Assembly (NCBI RefSeq): GCF_009727055.1 | Contig: NC_052350.1 | Span: 22,077,364-22,141,363 of the forward strand | Direction: 5' to 3' | Length of the DNA stretch: 64,000 bases | Source: Benincasa hispida | Lineage: Eukaryota; Streptophyta; Magnoliopsida; Cucurbitales; Cucurbitaceae | Part shown: piece by piece, positions 34,595 to 47,109 of the stretch | Numbering within the stretch: the first letter of the stretch is position 1 | How the letters are laid out: each line of letters starts with the position of its first letter | Made by a program: the position numbers and the translations under genes | Notes under the pieces: model-generated | What the model saw: only the letters and a program-made list of their open reading frames with translations | Databases searched by the model: none | Told to the model about the DNA's origin: nothing

Positions 34595-37080
34595 AAATGT
34601 TTTCTTTCATTTTCTCGGCTTGGCCTAATTAATGACTTTTTTAATCTAATAAATTATATAAAAAAAATTAGAAAATTATTTTAATTGACAAATCTGTTGA
34701 AAATATTTTTAAATAATAGTAAAATATCACAGTCTATCTGCGATAGATCGCGATAGACCGCGATAATCTACTATCGGTGTCTATCATGACACATATAGAC
34801 ATATATAGTAGTCTATCGTATCTATCGCAAATAGACAGTGAAATTTTACTATATTTGTACATATTTTGATTCATTTTTCTATATTTAAAAATAGCCAAAA
34901 CAATTATTTATTTATTTTGAAAACCAGAAATGTTTTAGAAAAAGCAAGAATCACAAGAATCTATTATTTTATCGATTAAAATTTCAAACAATTATATTTA
35001 TTTAAACCCTAAATTTTCAACAATTTAACCCATACATAGCGATGTATAACTATATTTACCGATTCTATTTTAAATAACCATATGAATTGTGATTGTGGTG
35101 ACATGCAAAATTTTATGATAAATGAAAAATTTTTAATTAAGAACTAAAAAGAAATTTGGTATGAAATATATATGAAGCAAAACAAGATATTATGGAGGAA
35201 TTTTAAAAAATAGAAAAATAAAGAAAACTATTTATACAAAATAGCAAAATTTTAATATTCTTTGATAGAGATTGATAGAGACTAATTGAGGTATGTTAGT
35301 GTCTATTAGTGATAGAAAGTGATAGAACTCTATCACAGTCTATCAGTATCTATCAATATTTTTTTTTACTATTTTTTAAATAGTGACATTCTTTCTGTGT
35401 GAAAATTTTTCATTTTTATAACTATGATGAACTTAGATAAGTCAACTATAATTATTTTATTGAGTGGATTTATGCATGAATGGACCAAAATTTAGCATGA
35501 ATGAATAATTTATTGCACCTAAGTTTCCTATTATATGTAGATCAAATGAATTGAAACATAACAAAATTCATAGAAGTCATGTATCATGTATCATTTATGT
35601 ACCAATATTCATTTTTTTCATCATCATCATCATTATTATTATTATGATAAAAATCCATTTATAACATAAATTTTTTATCACTTAAAATCTCAAACTAATT
35701 GCCAACATGAATATAGTTTAACTAGCATAAAACTTATATTATTAACCTTGAGATTAGAGGTATGGTTTTTTCATCCCACATATTGTCTAAAAAACCCTAC
35801 GGACTAGGATTCTGTCTAGTTTCATTTATTAGAGCTAAACATTGGAAATAAATGGACAGTGGCATTTTTTCCATTAATATCAATGATTCTTCATCTTCTC
35901 GTCATTATCAAATTTTCACTACTTATTCCGGAAGAATTGTGTCACAATGGTTTTCATTACTAGTTTTAATTTTGAAAATTTGATTGGATTGGTATTGATC
36001 TAAACTATACATATCAAGTCTGATATCAAATTTGAAGAACATCCCAAAAGAGTGATGAAAACTATTCACAAATAGATATGAATAAAGTTAGAATATATTT
36101 GAACCAATTAGGTGTTGGAATAGTTACTAAAAAATTAATATTGAATGACCTTGAAAAGAAGAGAAGGATTGTGCAATCTAGGGGAAGCTGTTGCTGCTGC
36201 TGCAACTGCAAACACTCAGATTTTTAGGCCAACCACTCTACAAAGGCCATGTTATCCTGATCTCATTTTAGGGTACCCTACACTTGGAAGGGTCCTATCT
36301 TTGTCCCTATTCTCCTTGCTTTCTTCTTTGCCTTCTCTAATCACATCTCATCATTTTACCACTGACCAAAGTGAATTCTTAATTTAAAGCCATTTGTTTA
36401 AGTTTTGCTTGCTTTTTTAGCCTTTGCCAAATGTAATAAATTATACTTTTAAGACAACCATTTCAGCTGTTCAATGGAGCTTCAAAGCTCTAAATGGGCA
36501 TATAAGAGACACATAACATTTATTACTAAATTTAATAATATTTAATTATATAGAACTTTAATAGTGCTGTCATCATCCTAGGAACCAAAATCAAATGTGG
36601 GAACTAAAATTGAATCTTCATATTACTAAATTCATCTTCATGATCTGTGGTGGTTTGGTTTCTTTCAATTCAATGCTCAAACACTTTTCTGAGTAAATGA
36701 AACTTTAAGGATAATCAACAGTTTGCAGAATACAACAAAACAAAGAATTATTTTTTATTATATATTTTTGGAAGACCCAAATTTTGACGCGGTAATGTCA
36801 AATGGCCTAAATTCTGGAAAGAATGAAAACTAACATTTTGCTTACGTCACAAAACACCAACCAACATTCAATTCGTCTCGGAGTCACGAGTTGATGAGAC
36901 CCCAAAAGTAATTTCAAGGTGCATTGCAATTTTTATAAAAATACAAATTCTCACCCTTTATGAAAATTTCACGATCTTATGACTTTTCTTGAACGTGAAA
37001 TCGTAATTGGGGTCTCGTCAATTTGTGATGGATGAGATCCGTGATTGTGAATGAACTTGACGTTGACCAGAGCTTTGTAA
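34595..37080. other. Intergenic region between the MULE and the EBF gene
   Basis: No gene is supported. It contains two GATAGA/TCTATC-rich hairpin repeats (34718-34850 and about 35262-35390) and AT-rich DNA. The 80-codon plus ORF at 36145-36387 has a GCTGCTGCTGCAACT run and no recognisable family. An ATT run lies at 35620-35645. Confidence 0.5.
34718..34850. repeat. MITE-like hairpin with GATAGAT core
   Basis: The left arm AGTAAAATATCACAGTCTAT (34718) continuing to 34748 is the inverted complement of 34820-34850, with about four mismatches in 31. The loop holds more CTATC/GATAG motifs. A related array of GATAG/CTATC motifs lies at 35262-35390. Confidence 0.65.
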
Positions 37081-37384
37081 CATAAACAAAAGGTTAGTTT
37101 TCATTGTTTTTAGAATTCAAGTCATTTGACATTAGTGAAACCTCGGTTCATCACAACAAAGCCAAACCAAACCCTCAACAAATAAACACTGTTTTTCCAT
37201 CAAAACAAGTTTGTAATGAACTGAAAGTCCAAATGCAGAGAAGGGTTGAAGACAAGACCAAAGCTTGGATTTTGGCTACTTAGTTTTCTCTGAAATTGGT
37301 TCATTTGGATCAGTTGAAGCTCAGATAGAGACAAGCATTTGTATTAAAGAGAGCTGGAAGAAAATGGACAACAACCGAATTTGT
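37081..37384 (-). promoter_or_regulatory. Probable 3' UTR of the EBF gene
   Basis: Sequence downstream of the TAA stop (37385-37387). On the minus strand it has several U-rich stretches (TTTTCTTCC, CTTGTTTTGATGG, TTTGGTTTGGCTTTGTTG). In Arabidopsis, U-rich 3' UTR elements of EBF1/2 mRNAs mediate EIN2-dependent translational repression (established). Whether these stretches serve that role here is inference. No poly(A) site was fixed. Confidence 0.35.
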
Positions 37385-39369
37385 TTATAAAAGGATGTCA
37401 CATCTCCACAAGTTCTCTACAAGAACCTCAATTGAGCTGCTGCTGATGGAGTTGCAGCCTTTGAGGTTCAACCCCACCAGAGTTTTTCCTAATCTTTCAA
37501 GAGAAGGCAAGCTTCTACTTGTTATCCCACAGCAGCCTGCCAATGAGAGGATTAACAGATTGGTATGCCGTGCAAGACTGAGCGCGATGAGCCCACAATC
37601 TGAGACTGCACAATTGGAAACATCTAGTTCGTTGAGAACTAGTAAGTTGTCTGCTATTGCCACTAAGCTTTGATCAGTGATCTTCCTACAACCATCAAGA
37701 TTAACTAGTTGAAGGGTAGCTCCATGGAGTCTGGCTAAGGTGTGAATCGATTCGTCGGTTAAATTCAAGCAGCCGCTGAGATTTACCTTCACAAGTCCTT
37801 CACAGCTCTCAAGTAAAGGAAGCAACACTGCATCTGTTAAACTATAGAGACCTACAAGATCAAGGTGCTGAAGCTGAGGGCACAACCTCCCAACTAAGGC
37901 TAGGCTTGCAGCACCAAAACCTGTGCAATTTCGTATCGATAGCCATCGGAGAGATGAACCACAAGAGAGCAGGGGAGATTGCAGTGTTGTATCCTTGATT
38001 CCCGAGCATTTAACAAGAACTAGAGATTTCAGGTTTGATTCATGATTTGTCAATGAACCGATAATACCTGAAATTGTGATTCTGTTACAGTCGTCCAATT
38101 GAAGGACCTCTAGTGTTCTTGTAGCCTTGGAAAATGCTTGAAGTCCATCATCAGAAATGAAACTGCACTTACGAAAGCACATCTGCTTCAGGCTTTTACA
38201 TCCATTGCCTATGGCTCCAAGGCTTACATCTGTAACTCCTTGACAAGAAGTAATTGTCAATGAAATCAATAGCTTCAAAGCTTGAGCATTTCCCATCACC
38301 CAAAATCCCTTCTCACTCACATTTTTTAGGCTGCAAAGGGTCAGATGGGTGAGAACCTTGCCATAATGTCCAATCACAGCAAGAGAGAAATCAGTGATAT
38401 TCAAGGCCTGAAGCTTCACTTTATGCAATGAAGAACAAGCAGACGAAATCAAACTCGAAACTCCACAATCCCCAATAAGAGAACAATCCTTTATAGAGAT
38501 GGACTCCAACTTAGGACATGATCTTCCAATAGCTTGTAGACCCTCATTCCCAATGTTTGGACAAGATTCAATACTTAAAACAGTCAAATTAGAACAACCT
38601 TCAGCTATTGCAATCAAAGCCCTGTTGGATATCAAAGGGCATTGACATATATCAAATTTCTCTAACAAATGGCATTCTTTAGCTATCTCCAACAAGCCCT
38701 CATCGCTGATCGAAGCGATATTCCAAAGAGAGAGAGCTCGAAGGGTGGAGCAACCATATGCTATTGATGTAAGACCAACATTAGTAACTCTACATATAGA
38801 GTTCATCCCTTTAACAGAAAGCTTTCCTAATCCTCCATGGTTAATGCTTCCTATAGCAATTGCAGCAAGTCTTATATCTGTTGCTTTCTTCCCCTCCAAA
38901 TGTCTTGTAAGATATCCATTATTTTCAAGTTCTTGATCTCCACGATCTTCATTATCCCTGCGGATGCTGCTTAGAAGCATAAGCCATCGCTTAGAGACGC
39001 AGGCACAAGAGCTCCTTGATTTTCCACTTTGCAAACGCTTAAAGATTTCAAAGAGGCATTCATCAGGAAGATCATCAATAGAAGGGTTTTTACCCTCTTC
39101 CTCGAAATCGTTTCTATCAAATGGGATTCTGAAATTGGTTCGAACCCTTTTGCTGGGCTGACAATACACATCCATACGAGAAGAAATGGGCAGAAAATAG
39201 GTAAAATCCTCCATAGAAGTTGAGTAAAAGAAACAACCCGAGTGAAATTCATCATCCCCTAATCAATCCATGAGCGAAATTTAGTACAATTTCAAGAATT
39301 TGGTATATAATTCAACAAGAACGAGAACTGTATTAGAAATTTACCAGTGTAATTAAGGAGAGTAGGCAT
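37385..39369 (-). CDS. EBF1: EIN3-binding F-box protein (EBF1/2-like), 2 coding exons
   Basis: Substrate receptor of an SCF ubiquitin ligase that sends the ethylene transcription factors EIN3 and EIL1 to the proteasome, in the nucleus (family knowledge). Exon 1 is 39345-39369 and gives MPTLLNYT plus one base. The intron 39259-39344 (86 bp) starts GTAAAT and ends TTAG. Exon 2 is 39258-37385. The spliced protein has 632 residues, close to Arabidopsis EBF1 (about 628). The longest single ORF begins at a Met that is residue 24, but the 15 codons before it (GDDEFHSGCFFYSTS) match the conserved EBF N-terminus, so the upstream exon start is preferred. The F-box is at about residues 68-109 (SIDDLPDECLFEIFKRL). 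Leucine-rich repeats of the C-x-x-I/L-T/S-D type fill about 140-628, and DVYCQPSKRVR precedes the F-box. No stops or frameshifts. Whether it is EBF1 or EBF2 cannot be settled here. Confidence 0.93.
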
Positions 39370-39507
39370 GAGGAAAGCAGAGTGATGAACAATAAAAATT
39401 TGAAATTCAATGGAGAAAATGAGAAGAAGGGGGAAGAGAAATGGGGTGAAAACAAAGGGAATTCATGCAAGAAATTCAAATGGGGGCTATAAACGAGAAC
39501 CTCGTTG

Positions 39508-39519
39508 ATTAAATATAAA
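39508..39519 (-). promoter_or_regulatory. Candidate TATA box of the EBF gene
   Basis: Minus strand reads TTTATATTTAAT about 140 bases before the exon 1 ATG, a reasonable distance for a short 5' leader. No other promoter element is claimed, and transcript data are lacking. Confidence 0.3.
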
Positions 39520-42500
39520 TGGGTTGAAGACAAAGCTTGAGAAGAATGTGATGAAACAGAGAAAGTTGAGAAGGCTTCATGAATGTCGTCGTCAATCTTC
39601 AGAATTGGTTGCATGCAATGTATGGTTCATAAGAAGGCAATTTCCACTCTATGGACAGATTAAGAGTGTTTTGGACACTGTATTAGTTATTATAATCTAT
39701 TTTTATTATAATAAATTCTAATAATTTATAATTATAGTGTGTCTTTAAGATTAATATATAATTTAGTATCGGTAGAAAATAGTAAACATAATAAATAAAT
39801 AAATATATATATATAAAATAAAAATAATAACAAACCGTATTTATAATAATTATAAATAACTATTATAATCGGAATCTAAAATACTTCAGTCCACTTAAAA
39901 AAATTGAGGGTCAAACAATCGATATTTTTTCTTTTAATAATAATATAGTCGGTAGTTTAAATGGTTGGAAACATATGAGGAAAATTACACATGTATTTTA
40001 AATTCATAGTTCTTATATATATATTTCAAGTATAAATCATAGTCATTAAGAAATAGCTACATTCTAACAATTTCATTCCATATATTTTTTTTGTTTTTAA
40101 ATTAAAAATTTAGTCTTGAAATTTTTACGTTTTTATCTAATAATTTTTTTAACTTTAAACCTATATTGATATTGTAATTATGTATTGATAGACCATAAAA
40201 TTTAAATATATATCCGAAGTTTAAAATGTCGATGTGAATGGAAATATCGAGATCTTGATTTTATAGAAATTTCGATGAAAACATCAATAAAAATATCGAT
40301 CAAAATTAATAATATGTATATATATATATGTAGGAATGAAAAAAAATGGTTGATGAAATTAAATAACAATGAGGCACAAATTTGTAAAATTTATTCAACA
40401 TTTGTTTGTTCTTTGTCTTTTCCTTAAATCAAGAGAATTTGCTCCGTTGTTTTTGGTTATATTATATCTATATTAGTTGAATTGTATCCATCAAGAGTCC
40501 ACTTGTTTAAATCATAAATGATTATCAATTCAAAAAAGAATGGAATCTTGCCAAAAGCCCATTCGTACATTTTGGATGAAATGTACTAATCATTTGATTG
40601 ATTTGTTGAGTGTCCTTTTTTTTTTTTTTTTTGAGGTGAAATGGAATAATATTGTTCATAGATTTATTTAGCAAATATGTAAATTTCAAGAGGCTGTTTT
40701 TATTATGTAATTCAATTAAGTCTAACATTGTAGTTGCTTCCATTTTTGTATTTTGATTTTGAAACTTGTATTTAAAAACATTACTTAGGGAATCATTAGA
40801 ATGAATTATAGGTGTGCAATTGGGATATTATAATAGATGGTCTAAAATTGTATGACAACATTGAATTAATAAATAATAGTTTTAATAGAATTTTGATCAA
40901 GTAAGAAAACCAGGAATCATGCCCCTGTTTATTCTCTTATTACTATTTTAAAAATAAATAAATAAAAAGAGAGATAAGAGAGGAGGATAAGGTTTTAAGT
41001 TGTATGATGGGTTAATAAAAAATGAATAAAGTGGGGAAAAGGGGGTTTTGTTTTTGAATGACAAGAATCTGGTCATATGTGTACACATTGGTTCACTTAA
41101 AGTTAAAACCAACCATAAAAGCTAAAGTTTGGTTATGAATTTTCACCTCCTCCACTTTTCTCAAATCCCTAAGGTCTACACCTCAACTTTGACTTATTTG
41201 CCAAAGAGAACTAAAAATTAAATAAAATGTTGCATCTATTTTGTACAAATTAGACCACATGAACAATAAATTTTGGTTGTATGATAAGTATGTTAGAAAA
41301 AATTGAATTGTCTTTCACTTTTTAAATAGGGGAAATTATAACAACTGCAGGTCGAGTTATCAATTTATTTGGGTTGGGTTGAATTCAAATAAATGAAAAT
41401 TTTATGAATTGGATTCATTTATAGGTTTACCTAAATAACCCGAATCAATCCGAACTTATCATTAATTTTAAAATGTATATTTTTTGTACTTTATTATATA
41501 TACATATATTTATTTTATAGTTTCATTTATTTCCATTATGTTCATAATTTATTCTCCAACAACTCCTAAAAATGGTTTTTTTAGTACCTTGGAAAGAAAA
41601 TTTTTATTATATAAATTGAAATTGAGTTTTTAATTTTAGTTCTATATAAGAAAATAATTCAATCAAATTTTTACGTATTAATATTTTACTTTTTTAAGAA
41701 TACACATTTAAATAAATGATTTGAGTAATCCGAATCAATCTAACCAAAATATTTCATGGTTGGATTGGGTTGAGTTTATTTTTTAATAGAGGTTGAATTT
41801 ACAACCAAAACAATTGAGTTGGGTCTAAATCTTTAAACTCAATCCAACTTAATCCACGAACATTCCTACGAAAGAGTAGAAAAAGAAAAATATGTGAGGT
41901 TAAATATTGTATCACTGTCACATATTGTTAGTGTTCTATAACCCCAATCTATTCACTTGATTTATATTTTTGTTTAGCAAATTTAATTTTTTCTAATTAT
42001 ATATGTGATAAATAGAGTATACTTTTTTCTACATTATTAATTTTACTTTTTTTTTTTTTAATACTTGCTATTTGCTAAGTTGCTACTTTGGAATGAAAAC
42101 TACATACTAGTGCAATGAATTTGAGCTTCATAAATGCATTTTATAATTGAGTAGGACCCACTACCATAAGAAATCTATTTTTCCTTTTATCCTCTATGAC
42201 AAATAAAAAAGGTGCAAAAATTAAAGAAAAGAGGAAAAAAAAAAAAACCTATTAAATTTAAATTACAAGATAATTATTTTAAAGATAAAGCGGTTGAAAA
42301 TATTTTAATGTCATTGTCTAGATCTATGATTAATGATATTTTATTATATTTATAAATAAATTGATTTATTTTTTTTTTATTTAAAATCATCCGATAATTA
42401 TATGAGCAGAGAAAAACAGTTGGAAAGAGAGTGATTTTTGAGATCAATGGGATTTTTTTAGCCACTTGATCGGTCGAGTTGAATTAGAATAATCTCTAAT

Positions 42501-42719
42501 CAAACAAATATTGTTTATTTTATGTTCTTTCATTCTTTTATTATTAATTAATTTGTTTTGCTTTTAATTTTAAAGTTTATTGTTCAATCTTCCACTTGTT
42601 TTCTGATTAAGAAACCATGGGTTTGTTTCGTTTGTTGTTTAATTGTTCGTCTGTGTGTATGCAGCCATTTGTTTCTGCTAATTTTTCATATTAAGAATAT
42701 TAAGCTTTCATTTTTAGTT

Positions 42720-42925
42720 CAAAATTTAAATTGATATATTTACGAAAGTTCAAAATTTTAATTGATATACTTAAAAATTTTCAGGATTTAAATTAATATA
42801 ATTATTAATTTAGGACTTAAACTGATACTATTTTCAAAATTCAAGATCTGAATTAATATAATTATTAGTTTGAGGTTTAAATTGATACAATCCCCAAAGT
42901 TTAGAAGTATAAATTAATATTTTCC
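42720..42925 (+). repeat. Degenerate tandem repeat with TTAAATTGATA units
   Basis: Four to five units of about 50 bp each carry a TTCAAAATTTAAATTGATA-like core followed by AATTATTA or ACGAAAG. Identity between units is moderate, which points to an old array. Confidence 0.5.
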
Positions 42926-42948
42926 TTGAAAATAAAAATGAAAGTGAA

Positions 42949-43006
42949 TTTAGTTCAATAATAATTGACCTGATATTCCACTCTAGAGATTGAAGGTCGA
43001 TCCTCT
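42949..43006 (+). repeat. SINE-like tRNA-derived head
   Basis: Plus-strand copy of the family seen at 9724 and 46645. A box A-like TTTAGTTCAATAATAATTGAC is followed by a box B-like GAAGGTCGATCCTC. No A-tail or target duplication was fixed. Confidence 0.4.
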
Positions 43007-44109
43007 ATATAGTTATTTTACTAAAATAAACGAGTGGAATGATGTTACTAACAATGTAACTTCGTAATAAAGTGGAATCCCTAGAAAACCAAGCATAAGC
43101 TTAAAATATAATTTAAATATATATTCATCATCTCATACCCTCCACATGTCCAAATCATGCTCTCAGATGGACTAGATTTTAATATTTTTTTAGCTCAACA
43201 CAAATATTTGATATTTAAACTTCAAATTTCTTAATTAATAAGATATATACATTTCTAATTAGTTGAACTATACTCATTAATTAGTTTAGATTCCATACGT
43301 ATAATTAAATAAATTTTTTTTTAGTGGCAATGAAGTTAATTCAATTTTATCATTTTTGACAACATTATTGTTCAATGGTAGTTGGGCCAAGTATTTTAAA
43401 ATAAAAGTTTAACTTGACCCACAAGATAAAAGAGGCCCACAAGATGATAGATTGACATTTTGGTGAGAATACTCTTAATATAGAGGTTGTTGCTACATCA
43501 CTACCTCCTCATTTCATTTAAGTAATTGAGTAACTAATTACATCTTATTGATGTGAGTTTTAAATAATTTCAATAATTATAATAATAGTTAATCATAATT
43601 AAGCTTTTTTGACAACCTAAAAAACCCAAAAGTAGAACTTTTTTTTTTTATTTAACTAGTGTTTTGTGGTCCAGTTCAATTTCCATGGCTAATTTTTGGA
43701 ATATACCTTTATTTTTTATTTTTTCTTTTTCCAATGAGTGGAATGCATGCATTTATGCAGTAATGATACTAATAATAATAATTTACAGATGCATCTTAAT
43801 TTAAGCCATCACATTTTTTATAGTGCTCTTAAAAATCCAAGTTGAACACTTATCACCTAAAATTATTTCCTTCCTCCTTTACCAACTTGGAAACAACTAT
43901 ATAATGTTCTCTCTTTAATGGTTTGGAATACCTTTTTTAACCATTTAATTTAAAAAATAAGTCATTCTAAATAGAAAAAAAATTAAATGTTCATTCAAAA
44001 TAAATTTTAAAAAAATGAGTTTCTAAAATAGATTGGATTAGGATAAACACTTGAAACCAACTTTTAGAAAAATAAATTTTTGAGTATTTAATGGTTAATC
44101 TCTCTCTAA

Positions 44110-44380
44110 TTTCTCACTTCCACTATTTTGTCGTGGCTACCACCACCTTCTGCCAGCCACCTCGAGTGACCACCATCGATACCTACTCCAGCGACCATCA
44201 TCGACAGCTACTTTTTGGCAACCACCACTGATCAATTTCAGCTACCACCACTGAACAATTCTGGCCACCACTTTTAGAGCCTGCTGCCAGCCAACTTCGA
44301 TCACTACCAGTGTCTAACCTTGGCCACCACAACCGGCGGCTAACTCTTGCGAGCACACCATATGACTCACTTCGATGACC
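44110..44380. repeat. CCACCA-rich degenerate trinucleotide block
   Basis: GC-richer than its surroundings and built from imperfect CTACCACCAC, TGGCCACCAC and CGACCATCA pieces. Such blocks are common as low-complexity repeats in plant genomes. No ORF of note. Confidence 0.55.
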
Positions 44381-44504
44381 ATTATTTTAAATTATTAGTT
44401 TATAGTATTTTGTAGTTGTCTTTTATAATAAATTCACATTAATAAAAACATTTTTAGCATATAACAAACTACATATTATATCATGTATAACATATAACTT
44501 ATTG

Positions 44505-44535
<31 letters not shown>

Positions 44536-44599
44536 ACTGTAGATTATATCATATATAACATATAACCTACGGTTTAATATTGTATCACATACAATATAA

Positions 44600-45295
44600 C
44601 CTATAGTTTTAATTCACTCATCAGTCTGGAAATCAAAGTTTGTGTATCTTGTAAAGATCAAATCCTGAGAATCATACATGAGCATGTAGTCCCTCGTTCT
44701 CCGTAGATACTTGAGGATGTTTTTAATGGCAGTCCAGTGATCAAATCTTAGATTAAATGGATATCTACTAACTATCTCCACTGCATAGCAGATATCAAGC
44801 ATAGTACATAACATTTCATACATCAGGCTGCCAATAGCCGATGCATAGGGAGTCGGTCTCATTTCCTCAACTTCTTGAGGTGTCTTAGGATATTGTTTCT
44901 TAGACAATATAACTTCATGCTTGAAAGGTAGTAAACCCCTTTTGGAGTTCTGCATCGAAATTTGACGAGCATTTTGTCAATATACGAAGCCTGAGATAGA
45001 GCTAGTGTTTTGTTCTTTTGATCTCTAAAGATCTAAATGCCCAGAACACGCTAGCCCATACTCTGCAGATGATCCTCAAACACCTTAGTCGTGAAGGTTT
45101 TTGTAAATGGATCAACAATCTTGTGCTCCGAAGCTATCTGCGTGACGATCACGTCTCCTCGACACACAATCTCTTAGATGAGATGATACTTCAACTCTAT
45201 GTGTTTACCGCGTTTGTGACCCCGAGACTCTCGGGAATTAGCCACAACACCACTATTAACTCAATCAAGGGTGATGGGCTTTGACATGTCTGGAA
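44600..45295 (-). pseudogene. Rearranged Copia pol fragment
   Basis: On the minus strand, 45290-45035 encodes the C-terminal end of Copia RNase H, with ANSRESRGHKRGKHIELKYH, then IVTQIASEHKIVDPFTK and KVFEDHLQSMG. It is directly followed by 45030-44614, which encodes an earlier part of pol: KNKTLALSQASYIDKML, GLLPFKHEVILSKKQ, NILKYLRRTRDYML, ending DFQTDE. In an intact element the second block comes before the first. The middle of RNase H between them is missing. Same lineage as the Copia at 24-33 kb. Clearly dead. Confidence 0.8.
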
Positions 45296-46190
45296 CCACT
45301 TCCAGATCAGTCAGGAATGTCCTATTGTCTCTATTGTTATTTTTCTTTTATAATATCTCTTCATATTAATTTTAAATTAACTCTACAAAAGTATTAATAA
45401 TAAGAATACTACCTTCTATTATATAGATTTAAAAGCATAAAAACTTAAAGTATAAGAATATTTTAGAACTTACTTGCCAAGTTCGTATATCCAAACGAGT
45501 TACAACAAATAATCCTCTAACTTGAACTCTGAAATTAATTTTAAAAACCTATACAAGTTATGTGAATATAAAAATAATATGGAAACAAACAAAAATATAT
45601 AGAGAGTAATGTAAATATTAAAATTATGTAAAGAATTAATAATACAAATAAAAATATCTCTCCATATTGAATTAGAGCTAACTCTTCAAAAGTTTTCACA
45701 ATAAAAATATGAAAAACTATTATGTTAATTTAAAAATATAAGAACTAAAAAGTCTAACAAGAATTTCAAACTTACATATCAATGATATGATACGTATAGC
45801 CTAACGAGTAACAAAGAAATTATCTTGTACAACTCTAAAACTAATATATATAACGAAAATTACGTAGGAAAAGAAAAGCAGATATTAGGTATTCAAGAGA
45901 ATGTTGTTGAGAATTGAGATTAAAAACTTTCCTAAATTTTGAAGGAAAAAAGACTTCCAACCTAAACTGATTTTCTATTTTTTTGGAGATTGATTTGCAA
46001 TTGAGCCTAAAAGATAAAACTTACTTTATATTTTAACTTCATATTTGGAATTAAAAAAAAAAAAATCATACATTTATTTCCATTAAATAAATCAGTTCAG
46101 CTATAGGAATCCCACTTTTAAATCGGATTTTTTTTAAAGATAAACCAGTTTTTTAGCATGAATTTAAAATCAAAATTAAAAAACAATTTA

Positions 46191-46256
46191 CAAGATTCAA
46201 ACCAAAGTCTCGTACAAGCATTAGTCAACCCCTTATCCACTCAACCACAAGAGGAT
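46191..46256 (-). repeat. SINE-like tRNA-derived head, second family
   Basis: The minus strand carries box A-like TGGTTGAGTGGATAAGG and, about 30 bases on, box B-like GGTTTGAATCTTG, the layout of a tRNA-derived pol III promoter. The 5' part (TCCTCTTGTGG) is not a good acceptor stem, so it is not a tRNA gene. Confidence 0.45.
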
Positions 46257-46644
46257 TTGACAATAAATACGTATTTATTAATAATATTATTAACTATTAC
46301 TTAAAAATTTATTTTAAAAATACAAAAACTGATAATTTGAAGGGGGCACTATGTGGCTCCGCCCTTGGCTATATATTTAATTTCTTAATTACAAGTTTAA
46401 TCCTATCAACTTTTTACATGGTTTTGAATAAGTTATTGGACTTTATAAAATATTTAATAAGTCTATTAAACTTTTAAATTTTTAATAATAAGTCCAAACA
46501 ATTAAAAATGTGTCTAAGTACACATTTGAGTATAATTTTAAAATGATTGAAATCACTTCTTTATATGAAAATTATTAAAATTACTTTGTCATTTTTAAAA
46601 CCAAAACATATTTAACCACTCAATCAATCTTTTATAGTATACCT

Positions 46645-46720
46645 GTGAGACAGGGGATCGAACATTCGACTTCTAGGGAGGAAGGTCATGTCAATTCCTA
46701 TTAAGCTAAGCTCATATTGA
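46645..46720 (-). repeat. SINE-like tRNA-derived head
   Basis: The minus strand has ATGAGCTTAGCTTAATAGG as the box A region and GAATGTTCGATCCCCTG as the box B region, 40 bases apart. It shares AATTGACATGA between the boxes with the copy at 9724-9786. Confidence 0.5.
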
Positions 46721-47109
46721 CATTCGAAATCAATTAAATGTTTAATTTTACATTTTTAATACATTTTTCATACTATTGAATTAATGTTCAATGATTCAAA
46801 GTATTTTAATTACAAGTAATTTTGAAAACGATAAAAGTGTTTTTAAAATATCTTTGAGTCAGGAGTGATAATTAGAGTAATGATTTTAGAAAAAGAGAAT
46901 TTATGTTCAGTTCCAAACTTTTTAAAGTGATTTTCAAATATTTAAAAGTGATCTTGAATTATTATGTTTGGTTTTAGAAGTAAATTTAAAGTTACCCAAT
47001 TACTCAAAATTGTATTTTCTATTTGAGAAATTACTATTTAACTAAATAATTAGGGTAAATATCTATTTCTATTTATTTTATTGTTAAATTCTTATATACG
47101 TAGTTTAGG

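Larger units (their letters stand above)
39640..44600. other. AT-rich intergenic region
   Basis: No gene is supported. Contents: a dispersed repeat shared with 11890-11945 (AAATATCGAGATCTTGATTT, 40242-40262), degenerate GGGTTGGGTTGA repeats (41340-41860), a degenerate array of AAATTGATA-containing units (42720-42925), a SINE-like head (42949-43006), a CCACCA-rich block (44110-44380) and a TA run (44510-44535). Confidence 0.5.

Noticed and set aside
36145..36387. 80-codon plus ORF with an alanine run
   Set aside because: No recognisable domain and no homologue in memory. The alanines come from a GCTGCTGCTGC run. It could be part of an unknown transcript but cannot be supported.
38971..39255. 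Minus ORF overlapping the start of the EBF gene in another frame
   Set aside because: Out of frame with the F-box protein; the exon 1-exon 2 model explains the same sequence better.
46191..46256. Possible tRNA gene on the minus strand
   Set aside because: Box A and B resemble tRNA promoters, but no acceptor stem pairing or anticodon arm can be drawn. Treated as a SINE head.
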